From assembly GCA_025766275.1 (NCBI GenBank), contig JAFKAC010000008.1, positions 1,984,001-2,048,000 on the forward strand: a stretch of DNA of 64,000 bases. The letters run 5' to 3'. Numbering within the stretch: the first letter of the stretch is position 1; every line of letters begins with the position of its first letter. The notes under the pieces were generated by a model, which saw nothing but the letters and a program-made list of their open reading frames with translations, had not been told where the DNA came from and did no database searches. Position numbers and translations under genes: made by a program. Positions 1 to 13,014 of this stretch are shown one piece after another. The DNA comes from Lactarius indigo (taxonomy: Eukaryota; Basidiomycota; Agaricomycetes; Russulales; Russulaceae).

Positions 1-2337
1 GTGAGTGAAGTATCCTTCGAGGACTTCTTTGTACAACTCGTCCAAGGGATCTTGTCCGCGGCGATCCGCGGTGAGTTTCAGAAGGTGTTTTATGCACTTT
101 GTCTTGCTCAAGCCAAACACGTCGGGAGGGTTTAAGATGTATCCACATGCAACCGCGGCCCACTGAAACAAGCCCTCTGCCCTTTTCGTCAGTTCGTCTC
201 CATAAATTTTGAACACGTCTGGAGGGAGCCTCTCCCGAAGAAACACGAGGATATCGTCATGTATCGTAGCAGCCAGCTCCGAATCGTTCATGTATTTGAT
301 TTTGACGCTGGCCAACCGGTCTCCGACGAACGCAGACTCGATGAAGTGCTCAGGTCGCGAAGTGATGAGCATACGAAAATTTGATGGCAGTTTAGAAATG
401 GCTTTAGCAAGAAATTTGTGTAAGCCGTTTTCATCAGCTACATCCCCACTCTCGTCCAGGGCATCAATTACGACAACAATGGGACCAACAAGGTGGAGAT
501 CCTTAAGCGGCGCCAGGATAAGGGATTCGAACAGGGTACCGTAGTCACGGGTTCCAGCGCGAAGAGACGAGTCGTCTTTTATGACCTTTCCTAGCGCAGC
601 TTTAAATGAAGGATACCGGTCGGAGAGATCGCGAGCAAGAGTCGTGAACAGGTGATAAGGTTTGGATTGCTCGTTGCGCAAAAAGATAAATGATGACGTA
701 AGCCGATGGATTTTGTGGAAGCGACGCGCGATCTCATGCGCAATCGATGACTTTCCCGTGCCCGCTTGCCCAAAAAGAACCAGACAACGCTCCGAAGCGG
801 GATCGTTCACCCAATTCTCAATGAAGTCGAGGAACGCCGTGCGTGTTCCCGTAAGACAGCCTTTGTCGGGGGTGAATCGCGAGCCTGTCCCATATGGGAT
901 CTCTCTGATTTTTGCATCCAGTTCTGAAACGATTGTCAGATCGATAGCGTTCAAGGGATCAGGACTACTTACCGGCGTCTGACACTCGTCTAGACACCCA
1001 CTTCAGCTGGCTAGCCATCCCGTCAAGCTGACTCGAAATGATTCCCACGTCGTCCAGAATTTGGAGTGCGGTTATCTCCGTAGTGATCGCAGCCTCATCC
1101 AAGAAAGCCTTTCGTTGTTCGAGGAGGGTGGCGCGGAAATCCTCAATTTTTTTGTCGACTTGGCTGCCAGTATTCTTCAATATTCGCTCCCCTGAAAACC
1201 GCATGTTTACGCCGGCCACTGAAATGGGTAAAGATTACGTACAGAACTGGAGAATCGTTTGCGTATGATCGAATGAAGTCGCAGCAATTACAGACATGCT
1301 GCAACATGAGCGAAAGGATTTGTGCCTGCCTGGAATCACGTCCGATCGCTTTGAAACGGTCTTCCTGATTTGCGAAATCAAACGCATCATGTATGGCGAC
1401 AAGTAAGGTTCGGACGTTGTCGTCGCGTTGAAATTGTTCTAGGAGGGTCTAGCACCCAAATAAACATTGCATAAGTATTTCAACCGACAATAGCGCAAAC
1501 AGATCACCTTGGGTATCGCAGAAAATAGTCCGTGTGCCATCTTTGCAATCGGGTGGAGCTGAGAACAACATTCGGCTCGGACAAGGATCGGCAAAATAAG
1601 GACGTCGTAACGTACTTCTGCGGCTGGGCCCAACGTATCCACCACCCACTTGATCCTCACAAGAGCACCTTCCCATTTATTCGAGAGATCGATTGCTGTC
1701 ATAGCTTCGTCGGCGTCACGGAGTGCATTCTCGGGAGGTGACACAACGACCGTCAAGTAGAGCGTAATCGGCTGGCTCGACTGTCCAGACCGTCCGTCGT
1801 TGTTGGTGAGGACAAAAGGGACTTCTACACCGAAGATGTTCAGCTAATCAGGTAAGTAAGGTTTCCAATAAAGTACTCACCGCTTTGTGTTTCGACAGGT
1901 ATTGTCGTCTCATGCGTTCCGATAAGGACATCGGCGTGGAAGCGCCGCTTCTCATAAAGACGCAGTATAAGATGTGAAGACGGTTGTGTAGAACTGAGCC
2001 GAACTTTTAGCCAAAATGTAAGACTGAAAAAGAAAAGTCTTACAAGGGGCCAAGCGTCTGGTCCCAGCGCGCCGTCGGTCCATCAATCTGGACGCTTTTC
2101 GTCTTCAATGTCACGTCATTGGTTACAGTGACATAGAACCGTCTCTTCAGGCCGAGCTGTTTCTTGATACTTGGGAGATCGTGTGCCCGGAGGACTAACA
2201 AAGGGGATAAACGGTTATCACTGGCATGGTATCAGCGAATTAGGAATTCAGTACATACCAACCACCTCAACGCGGGATATGCTTCCCTGCGGTTCGGCGA
2301 TTCGGATGCTGTCCGAAGACAGTTGTTGAGCGAGCAT
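1..2337 (-). CDS. C2-NACHT STAND receptor (fungal NLR-like), 3' partial
   Basis: N-terminal half of a signal-transducing NTPase of the fungal NLR type. These are thought to act as cytoplasmic sensors in non-self recognition or cell death. Read on the minus strand from an ATG at 2337. Exons read about 2337-2259, 2194-2044, 1993-1881, 1824-1616, 1558-1508, 1448-1243, 1218-973 and 923-1, with introns of 49-64 nt. Order of parts: a C2-like beta domain (LKRRFYVTVTND, RWDQTLGP, HLILRLYEKRRFHADVLIG), a helical linker (KWEGALVRIKWVVDTLGP, LHPIAKMAHGL, LEQFQRDDNVRTLL), then NACHT with Walker A GQAGTGKSS near 770 and Walker B VVVIDALDESGD near 470. The C-terminal repeats lie outside the window. The join near 1219-1242 is odd: the only GT..AG solution is 24 nt and does not keep frame, so the gene may be damaged there or may use an unusual splice. 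Confidence 0.85.
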
Positions 2338-3889
2338 CGCTACACAAAAGAAAGGATCGACAAACCCTCTTCCCGAATTTCGCGATCCTGAGGGACTTCG
2401 GCTAGAGTAGTAGGTTACCATGAAAGAAAGTCATGGCTAAATGGCCATCTACGCACGAATTCGAAAACATTTTCCTGTGCTATAAATCTTGCGCAGTGGA
2501 AATACTGGATAGAAGAGTGTTTTGGAGGCTGGAGTGATGGGGGATAGAGTGAGCGTGGGGTTCGAGCGTCTAGGTGTCCACGAGCTGTCCACTCGATAAC
2601 GCGATAACGCCGCACCCACGCGGTGAAATTGCGAATGTTCCCACAGTTCTCAAGGGTGTTGTCCACTGGCAGGCTAGAATCATTTCAATTAAACGAAGGG
2701 GACTGGAACGGTTGCGCTCTTGTTTGCGGTAACATTTATGTTGTCTATTGGTCCGAACCCAGAGGTAATAATGGCTACCCTCCGGTAGCTCATGTTTTTC
2801 GTGTCTGTTTTTCGAACTTACGAAATGCTGCGCCGTTAGTGGCAACTGCAGTCCAACATACTATGGCCCTACTTCTGTCCGTCTATCTCCACAACAGCTT
2901 CACGCACAGGGTCTTACGTCGAAGTTTTCGCTCTCTGTATAAGTTACACATTCTGCACAGGTACCATTCTTGATGTTGACAGATGCGCCCCAATAGCACT
3001 CCTCTATTATGACCATATCTTGACACTCTGACTCGTTTTTGGCGCTCGGCGGCGCCTCAGTCTCTTCAACAGTTGATGCAATTGAACCTGAAGCCACTTT
3101 CACGCAGAGTGACAGAGCGGGGAAGCCATCGGAGGAATGGAAGGGAATTTTCCATGGACGAGGGATCGTGTGTGCCCCGAAGCGCACAGTTGGTGGAAAC
3201 CAAAACAAAAAGAAAAGTGTGGGGCGTTGGTGACTCTTCCCTTTCGTTACTCGCCCCGTCTACCCGCGTTTCCGGTTCGTGCCCTCGCGCTTCTTTCTCA
3301 CGATTCCCGATCCAGTTCGACTTCAACGTTCCCGGCTAAGTTACTCGCGACTGTAGGGAAGTCGTCTAATTCCTCTTGCCCTCCCATTTTTCTGCTGTCG
3401 CTCCCACGCCGGCTTCGCCTCTCGGCTCGGCGCTTTGGAAGCTCACCCTTCTAGACCAGTCACGCGTTACAGTGCACCTGTTTTTTAAGTGCTCGCGGCT
3501 ACATCTGGTTCATGATCACTCTTGGGGGGTTAGGTGATAATCGACAATCGGTGGTCCTTCAAAAGAAATTGCGGCTGGTGGGAGTGATTTTATGCATATC
3601 AACTGCTTGGGACGAGAATTCGGAGATCGATGCAGGAGTGCTAACAGGAGTGAGAGAGAACGGGCTCAGCAGAGCTATTACGCAGTTCGATCTATTCTAA
3701 TTAATGTCTCCCCGACAGAACGAGTAACGACAGTACAACTTGGCCGAAAACCAATATAAATAGACTAGTAGGCAATATTTAATGTACCCCAGAAAAGAAA
3801 AATGAGTATGCGTCCGATGCGTCCCAAGCAGAGAAGTGACCAAGAGAATAAAAAAAGGAGAGTGAGGGAGAAAGAGAAAGAAGTGTCCA
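2338..3889. other. Intergenic, no recognised gene
   Basis: Contains the presumed promoter of the NACHT gene (just above 2337) and the downstream flank of the copy A oxidase pseudogene. Short open frames occur on both strands, but none resembles a known protein, has family-like composition or has convincing splice structure. Confidence 0.5.
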
Positions 3890-6800
3890 ATTATGAAGTA
3901 GGTCAGACGCCTGGAAGATGGAACCCAGGCAGAGCGGGCCAATTTCCGAGCCTTCGCCGGGTCACCTCCGATCCGAACAAACACCCCGTGCGATGGCGTC
4001 CGATCGTCTAGGATGAATAGCTGGTACCACCCCGGCGGGGAGACCTTCGAGTTCGGTGGGGCCGTGACAGTGCAGACATCATTTCCCGAACACGAGAACG
4101 CGGGGAAAAATTGTGCGGCCGCCCATGGTGTTGCTGTGCGTGCTCGACGTCGCTGCGACGAGCGAGACCCTCATCCTGGACGTCGGGCCATGAAACAACC
4201 GTACCATGATCTGGTATTGCCCGCCGTAAGCCCAGTCCGTGTTCGGAATCGTCACGATGGGCTGCGTGAGGCCCTCGTTCAGGTACGGCGGGATGTACAC
4301 CTCGATCCGGAGCTCCTCCGGGAACTTGCGCTTTGCGTCATACGGATTCGGGTCTGAACCCGAAATGAGTACCCGCCCATTGGGGAGCAGCGTCGCTTCC
4401 GAGTGGTACATCCGCGCGATCGTAGTGCTGTTTAGGATTGAGATACGCGCCCCGACGGGCTGCGACGGGTCGTAGAGCAGCGCGGACAAGTTCGGGTCAT
4501 CTGCGCCTGTCGAAGCCAGCAACGCCTTGTTGCGCGCCATTCATAATCATGAACGTGCCATCCGGGAGTGCAACCATGCAGGGCATCACGCGTTTAGACG
4601 GCTGGACAGCAACCCGTCATTCCATGGTCAGATGGGAAAAAATAATAATGTACGGACCATGCGTTCGATGACCCAACTTGGGATTTTTGACTCAGGCTGG
4701 ATCGGACACACAATTGTCGAGAGCACTACCGCTAGAGTCAGAGCCACCACAGATCATCACAGTACTTTCATCCGTATATGGAGCAATATTGGGGCAGGAG
4801 AACCGAGGCGCCTTCGTACGGGTATGTACGGCCAGCAAGGGGGTTCGTGACGGAACCAGGGATATTGGGGAGAACCTTGACAGTAGCGAAGGTCACAGGG
4901 TCAAGAAGGCGTGCTTCGTTGTAGTATCCTGTCATTATAAATCAAAAACGACAATTATGGGAAGAAAAATTAGGCATTTCCGACGGACCAACGAAGATGA
5001 GACCACTTGGGAGAATGTGGACGAAGGGATACTGGTTGTTGGGGTCTGTAGCGCACCAACCAGTCGAGGGACACCCGTGTATTTCCACCGGGGACGCGAG
5101 GAAGAATCTCAAGCGTCGGGTTAGCCTGGGCCACTTTCGCTATTCTCGCCACCTATAACGAGAACACTGCCGTTGGACAGAACAAGTGCGGTCGAATACC
5201 AGCGCCCACTCTAGTAAAGAGACGACTCTTTAGAACGAGCGCGCAGAATGTGAGGGATGAGTCTGCCTTCACCTGAAGTTGAAATTTGTCTGGATCTTCC
5301 TCCCAGTCGTTCGTCCCATTAACGCCAGCAGATCCATCGGGTGCATAAAGTCGGAGACTAGTACGATGAACTCTTTGTCCAGCCACCAACGTTGAGGATT
5401 CGTCCGGCTTTATCTGGAAGGATAACAGCCTGCCGAACAGAACATATCCGTTTTGACATGCATCTCACGCCAAGCATGAGAAAAATCATGGACTGAGGCT
5501 CAAGGTCAAGCTCGTATGCGCCAGGTGGAATTTTTGAACCCCTTGTAGTAGTCAGATTCGCTTCCCTTCTCGAGGCAAGGAGACTTTACCATTGATACCG
5601 ACAGTAGCGACCAGCGGAGGTACAAGGCCAGGGCATGAGGTACTACGTTGACAGTTCCTTAGCACAAGTGCATACTGGTACGAAAGGTGTGAATACCTCA
5701 TAGCGACCGATGTTTAGTAGGGCGCATGCCACGTGTTGAAGGTCGCCAGTTCCAAAGGTAAAGCTGTAGCCTCCAGCTACCTCCCGCAAAGATGGAGAGG
5801 ATCACCGGAGCAAGCCGTTGCGCACAATCGCTCTCTGGTAGCAGTCTTTCCAGCCATTGTTAGTGATATCCACTTACGTCGCCACACCCTAGATGACGTG
5901 TATGTTTCTGTGAGCAGATGCTTAACGCTCTACACAGGACAGTGGATTACGCACAACACTCAGTGACCATATTCCATACCCGCGGCGGAGTATCCGAAGG
6001 CTGAGCATTGAGAGAGACAGTTTTGAGCCGAGTTATTGTTTGCAAGGATGAAGCGGTATGGGAAGACATGAGAAGACACAGGCTCACTGATGATTGAATA
6101 AATCATGAGTAGCAACATCGAATATATGCGTGTATAAACTGCACGCCAGGCACCGAGAATATTGCCACTTCCCATGGAAGGCCTGTCCTTTGTACGGCCG
6201 GTACGGGCAATGCAGCTACGTTACTCGTCAAGGTATAAACAGAGACCTGATTCTGTTGACCACGTATTTCGCTGGACATCTCAGTCGCTCAGTCTACATA
6301 GCACAGATAGTAAACCTGACAACTTACACCTCATTTCCGTTGCTGGTGCAATTGACAATCAGGATCGAGGACTATAAGAGCACCGTCTACAAGGATTGTC
6401 ACCGCAGACTGTGAAGGGGAGAGCAGTCGCTTAACCAGTGATGTGACGACAGATCGATGACGAAACGTACAGCATTGTGCATCATGTTCTAATCTGGCAA
6501 GCGAGAAGTTCTGGGTGGCGCACGACGTGAGGCAACTCTCGACCGTCACGTTTTGGTTATCTGCGAGCTCCGTTTGGAAGACATGCGAAGTGCGCGTTAT
6601 CCCTGAGTCATTTCTCTTTGTTTAAAGACAATCTTCCTCGTGCATAGGAAAGACATACACTCTGACGTGGGCAAATCGTCAGAGTGGGACACCATCATAG
6701 AATGACAATGCGATGAGACTCACGTGTAGCATCCAAGCGTGGTCCACCCTGGGGGGATGATATCATCGTGCTGGCTGTGGAAGTGGGGAAGGTGACTAGA

Positions 6801-6980
6801 GTGGAGGCTATTGCGGCTGACGAGATTCCAAGGGGCTCACGCAGTATGAACTGTCGTGATATGAAATGGTCAGTCGTATGAGTGTCTACATAAGCGCCAG
6901 TCAAGACCCAAACACTCACAGGCACGAGGGCAAATAAGGCAGCGAGTTGAAAGAAGTGTGGAATGCACCATGCCTACCAT
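3890..6980 (-). pseudogene. Copper radical oxidase (glyoxal oxidase-like, WSC domains), copy A, decayed
   Basis: Remnant of a secreted WSC-domain copper radical oxidase. Intact relatives oxidise aldehydes such as glyoxal and supply H2O2 for lignin attack. The likely start is the ATG at 6980 or 6971 with a hydrophobic leader. Then come a WSC start (GWTTLGCYT), WSC pieces (SCLTSCATQNFSLARLEH near 6500; NCLSQCSAFGYSAAGMEYGH near 6000), the MFCS region carrying the cross-link cysteine near 5440, and LYAPDGSAGVNGTNDWEEDP near 5300 with the cross-link tyrosine. Kelch-like repeats and the C-terminal barrel follow (YHSEATLLPNGRVLISGSDP near 4390; VRIGGDPAK near 3960). At least three frameshifts break it, including one right after the MFCS motif and one near 4085. 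Copy B carries the same gene further right in the same orientation, so the two look like a tandem duplication. Confidence 0.85.
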
Positions 6981-9900
6981 GTAATGACGACAGGGTTGAT
7001 GGAATTTGGAAGGGATGCAGCTGGGCTCTTATCATTTTCGCGCCATGGGAAAATAGGGAGCACGAAAGCCCATGGGTCGCCTATCCGGGGAAGAGACCGT
7101 CCCAGGAGTCTACAGAATGGCTGAGACACGTCACAACAATTATTAAATCTGTTAGGGAGCTCTAGACACCCTCTAGACACCCTTTTCACGTACTGTAGGA
7201 GATAAGCTGCGAGTAAGCCCGAAAGGCGGAGTGCTCTCTCAGTGATGGAACATTGGCTGGAAGAGTTGATGGACCGTGTAGCACGGACAGTTTCGTCCAT
7301 CAAGAGCACGGCAAGCACGAACGGGAAGAAAGGACACGATACGGGCGGAGAAGCTCGCTAGGCTGTAGTGGCAACGATCTGGGATATCAACTGACTATTA
7401 CGCGAAGACGCAAATAAACGAGCAGATGCTGAGGTCGAGACTCGGAAGAGAAACACCGTCAGAATCGGATCGTCCAAATGTATTGATCACGTGGTTGCGC
7501 AGTTGGCCGGACAGCGGAAGCGCGTTTCAACAACGAGTCAACGACATCGTCTTCGTACATCCGCCTCCGTCAGTTGCCTTATTTTGCGATTTTTCCTTCA
7601 GTTCGCAGCCCGAAACAAGATGTACATTGCACTGGCCACAGATGGCGTAGGCACCTGTCGACAACGACCCAAGCGACCTTGCACACGACAGGAGGCAAGT
7701 TATGCGTAAGAGAGCCTGCAGAGGTATGAGCCACCGTATGAATAGTAAGGGCCTTCGATTTCCCGTCCTCGAGATGCCGGGTGTCGGGTTCCCTTTTTTT
7801 GGTTTCGTGTTTTTAACTTCATGTTTTCCAAAATGGACGATGATCGCCGCTGTCATGTCCATACCGGCGCGACCCATTCCTTTCCGTACGCTGGCGTCTT
7901 GCCGTCTGCTACTGTAAATGGCCATTCTCTTCGGGCTGTACAGTGGTTACGCAAGATCACAGTGCTTCCCTTGACCCATCGGCCCCCGGCGGGCACCCTT
8001 TTTCCCTTCTTGCCCTTAGGAATAGGACCTCTGGGCAACGCAAGGGGGAACGCATGACACCGGAGAGACCGGACCCAAGAATAGCTCTTTATCGGCCCTT
8101 TGTGAGCTGATCACGATGACGCACTCCCATGGGATTCTTTCTTTTTCTTTTTCTTTTTTTTTTTGAACCGCCAAAGTGATCGCTTTACATTGTCCTGGCT
8201 TCTCTTAACTTCTATATGGGACGGTGGCTGTGCATACTACTTGCTTTCTTGGTGCCGATCTTGAAATCATCGCCGAGGCAATAAATTTTCCAGAGAAGTC
8301 CTCGTCCTCCGAAGGTAGACTTTCTGCAGCGCCCACTGCACATAACAACCGCATTCCACGCGATATTTAGGTCGGTCCAGGGTACACAGTGAGTCATTTC
8401 AGTGGCCATAGACTCTTCCTGAGCGAGGCATCTACTTCAAATACCTGGCGGCCGTCAAAGAACAAGCTGGTCGTGCTACCGGAGCTTGTAACTAGCCGCA
8501 TTCCCATACGCCTGCGCTCACTCGGTTCGTGTCCACGGCGCTTCACGAAATGCATTGTACGCCTACAGTGTTTGCTCCCGAGTTCTCCGCGGAGGATTGA
8601 GTGGTCAATTGGAGGATTCGTACGCCACGGGGAGAGGGCGTCGGTCATTTGGTAATTCCGGCTACGCGCTGCACCGACATCTGGCCCGCGTCTTTCTTGT
8701 GGGCGGGAACTATCATATCTCGATTTCCATGTCCGCGTGTAAGGGTGAGTTTAGGTCACCACCTGCAGTCTCCTGTTCATCTGAGGCTCATGTCAGTGAG
8801 CGCAAACAGTCGCGGAAAAGGTCCCTTTTGGGATTTGTGGCTCAGATCGCAAAGCTAGAAACGACTATCGGGTGCGGGTATCAATACTGCGAGGTCGTTT
8901 CGCCCCGTTCAGTTCTCGGCTGACTCAGGGTATCCCGCGCATTTACAGGAATTGCCAGCGCTACGCGAATATATACACGATTGAATGGGGGAAGTGGACT
9001 GTTTCGTCGATCGTGAGCAAGGGAGAATCTGTAGAATGCCTGGTGGAATCTCTTCCCCTCGTGGTTGGTACGCCGGGAATAGGCTCCTTTCCGAATCAGC
9101 AAGCGGCACGAACAGCGTGCTCAACGCTACAGACTGACAATGAGACCAAGGCCGAGTAGTGCGACAGCGACAGTGCGATGAATAGCGCTGATGAAGAGGA
9201 ATTACGAGAGGTACGCAGAGTCCGACTCAAGGCTGAGCAGTTCAGGAAGCGACGCGTCGCTAGACTGCGTCAACATTAGGGCGGTGCAGTGCTCAGCTAC
9301 TTCTGGAAAGAATTACTTGCGATCCAAGCACAGGTATCAGAACACCATCAGAGGAAAGGTTGTATGAAGGCAAGGCAAACAATGAAGACTTTACGACTGT
9401 ACAGTAACAGTTCAATATGCAAACCAGCTCAGATCAGGTCTCGGATTGCGGCCAAAGCATACAATACATGATCCTGGCACTAAGTTTGTTTGTACTGGTA
9501 AATGTTCCACCAAAGGAAACGAGCGTGAGCCCTCCCCACTATGCGGTCTGAAAGCAAGTAGATGATGATCCGGATCCACCATGCTCTAAGAAAAACCTAC
9601 CCGCTATAGTCGCAAGAAGCACAAAGGAAGAATACTCCCAAAACTCTGCAAGCACCATTTATCACACACTGCCGGCAGAATTTGATGCTGTCAGTTGTGT
9701 TGGCGCTGCCCTGTCCAGATGCCGAGCGTGTTGGTGTGAGAAGGCGAACGGGCGGGCGCATGCTCTTGACAGTGTGTCTGAGATCCCGATGGTGCATGTG
9801 AAGATGTTTCTGCGTGATTAGTTTGTTGAGCGGGGAGGGAGACAGACCTTGAGAAGAACGAGTCGAACGACGAGCCTGCGGCAGTGCGGCGTACAGGCCG

Positions 9901-12900
9901 TCAGGTGTGTCGATCCATGGGCGACGAGGAAATGGTTGAGCGCACGACGAAGCCCTCGAGCGCCTCACCGTTCCATGTGCCGCTGGGGCAAATCTCCTCC
10001 GTGGATCTTAACGTGGAGCTCGAGCGACGGGGTGGGGGATGAATCTATGAAGCGACCACTTGCACGAACGCCTCGACGACAGGAAGTTGGCTACTTCCGG
10101 AAGTGCCGCGAGGAGCACTCATTGATGCCGTGGAGGTGCAGGCCAGAGTGAGAGTAAGGAAGTGATGAAAAGCGAGTGATTGATTGCCAGACAGAGGCCG
10201 AGCTGCCACATCCCCCATTCCTGGATCAACGGGCCTGCCTTCCAGACGCCCAAAAAGTAAATTTATTGAAGGATCCTTGTCCGACTCCCACGCCACGGAA
10301 CCATGGCTTTGAGGCTTTGACAAACGGCTGTGTTTATCCACTCATTACGCCCTCAGATTTCCACGCGGTCGACACGACTTCGACATGACGGAAAATCACC
10401 CGGGCCGCCTGCCGACTAGAAACCAACATACTGTACGTGCACACGCTCCTGATGGGACCCTGGATGGGATCATTTTTGTTGGTCATCTGCCGTCGCTTCA
10501 TATGTTCTGGCTCAATGGCAGAGGCCTTTATCAACCAGCGCTGCGAGTCGAGTGGAAGACAGCTCCCATCCCTTTTCTCCCCTTCTGTTGCTGTCGTTTC
10601 TTGTTCTCTCTTTGATCTGCAATGCCTGCACTAATCCCTGTGGACAACACCCTTGGGGCGTTGTTCATCGGTACCGTCCTCTCGTCTATGTGCGTCTCGC
10701 TGTCTGTGATACACTGTTACAGTACCTGATCACGCCAATCTAGGATTTATGGCGTTACTTGGCTGCAAGTCTATTCCTACTTCAATAGGTCACTGCTCAC
10801 AGGATAGGTGGCCTCTAAAGTCCTTTGTAAGGGTCCCCACATGCTATGTTCCGTATTTGGGATCTTAACGAAGCCTTTACAGGTCGCTTTTTTGATGTAT
10901 ATATTTTTGAATGCTTCGCTATCCGATACATGATAGTGACATCATCTTCGACTAGGCTCGTCGACACGGTCAATCTAGTCTTTTGTATCTATACGACCTA
11001 TCAGTTTGGTGTCACAAACTTTGGAAACTATCGATCTATCCTATCTGAACCATGGTGAGCCGTTCCGAAAGTACTGTGCTAGTTGAGGTTCTTATGGGCC
11101 TTCTAGGAGTCTATTTGTACGCCTGCCGTGACACAGATCTCGTCTGAGACTTACAAATTTTTAAAGGCGACATCATTTTCTTCTAGTCTGTTGTGACCAA
11201 TTTTGTCCGCAATTCTGACTTACGTAACCAGTTGCCGTTACAGTTTCTGTACAACTGTACGTTTCATGGATATCTCATGAAGCAGCTCGGTACTGTGACT
11301 AAAAAGGACGTAGCTTCTATGCGTATAGGATCTATCGTCGTGAGTTTTCCTGGTTTGTTTCATCCGCGTGAGACTCATTTTAGTCCAGTGGGCAGAAATT
11401 CTCCGTACCTGCCAGTAGCGATCGTACGTATACACAATTTATTCGAGGCTGGAACCAACTCATACGAGCAGTCCATCATCTCGCTGACAGAGTCCAGTGA
11501 GTTCCTCCGCAGTGACATTCCTTGGAACTTTCACCGTATTTCTAACTGGCTTTCGTAAGGTATTTCGATCGGTATGTTTCTCCCCCTTCTGTTCCTTTAT
11601 TTGTGGCCCGCTAACTTGAAGGTACAACTTTCGTCTTCAGTGTACAATATAAAAGTGTCAGCCGTAGCTCCACGTGTTCTTTCCTTGTTTTTTTTCCTCA
11701 CTGGTTCTACTTATAGTCTAATGCACGTACACGACCCGCACCCAGGCAACTTTGAGGCACGTTTGTTCGTCATCTGATGTGGGTTGCGGTCTCTAATTGC
11801 CATTCACACCAGGAGTTTTTCTTTTCTGCATTATCTTGCAAGGTCCTCTGCGACACCTTCATTACTACCGGAATGGTTTATTATCTCTTGAGTAACCGCA
11901 GTCAAGTCCGGAGGTACGTTCGTACCCCAATATTGAAAAAAAAACGCCAACCCCCTATGTATATCGGCTCTCTAGAACCAACAACGTGTTGAACCTTCTC
12001 GCGATTTATTCTATCAATTGTGGCACGCTTAATTGTGAGCCAGTCCGCCAATCGGTATCGACTTCTTTTCTGACAATTGTGCTATTCTCCAGAGCGTTTT
12101 CCATCGTTTGCCTCACTTTGGTACTGTCCACATTCACCCTCTGTCTCTAGTCGAACGTTAACTCATTGGACGAAGTTCGCCAAGTATCGAGATACGCTCA
12201 TATATGTCCCGTCCCTCTTCGTTATATTTCGGCTCTCTCTCTGCTCCTTCATGGCCATGTGTGTCCTCTTTGTTCATTAACCTTTTGTGATCTTCTTTAT
12301 TCCTGACATTCACTCCTAGCCTGAATTCACGAGATTACCTCCGCGAAGACGCTCGACGGACCGGGGGGTGTTGTCGCTACAATCACCCAGCTCAAGGTAC
12401 GCACGGGTACCTCCGTCCCGTGGGGCGTGCCAGATACAATGGGGGCAAGCACCGACACAGCTGTCCTTCCACCGGCTTTAGTTTCCTCTGACACGTCGCT
12501 CTCAGACAGTGTGATAGCTTTTGACAGAAAAAGGTACCTGGTGCTCCCTGTCATGCGACTCGCGAACTGGAGTGACGAAGAGTGATATACGAGCGCACAG
12601 GAGAATAGGAGCGACGAAGTGATTACATTTTGGTGGCCCATTTTCGAGCCTTATAACTATTCGCACTGTACAGCTGACGTAAATCGAGAACCGGCGCATT
12701 CACTGCATCATTTTTACCGGGACCACACTACCTGTACATATCGAGCTTTCAACAACAGTGAGCCAACTCAGAGTCTTGTGACTTTGCACACTTCTTCGGT
12801 ACGTGTTAGACAATCTAGCTCCCAGGTAGTGCGTCGGACCACAGGGGTCATGGGGAAATACGACCATTAGAGTGCACAAACCATCGAAGTGAACCAGAAT

Positions 12901-13014
12901 GGTGCGCAGGCCAATCGGGAGATCTCACTCACTTGGGTTATACCTCTCACAGACATTGGTCACTAGGTAGGGCAGTGATCAGAGAGGACCCCGTCTGACG
13001 TGCGACAGCACAAT
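6981..13014. other. About 6 kb without recognisable genes
   Basis: Lies between the two oxidase copies. Similarity to the copy B upstream flank is visible up to about 7130 (compare 30740-30830), so the duplication included some promoter sequence. Beyond that no family could be recognised. The open frames are short, overlapping and lack domain-like sequence. There is a pyrimidine-rich tract at about 8140-8165 and an AT-richer stretch at about 10850-12000. Degenerate transposon remnants cannot be excluded by eye. Confidence 0.4.

Noticed and set aside
7853..8038. Minus-strand ORF MPRGPIPKGKKGKRVPAGGR
   Set aside because: Short, no splice partners, no domain, and its surroundings show no gene structure.
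10850..12000. AT-richer plus-strand frames as a possible decayed retrotransposon
   Set aside because: No RT, integrase, protease or LTR signature could be recognised, so no call is made.
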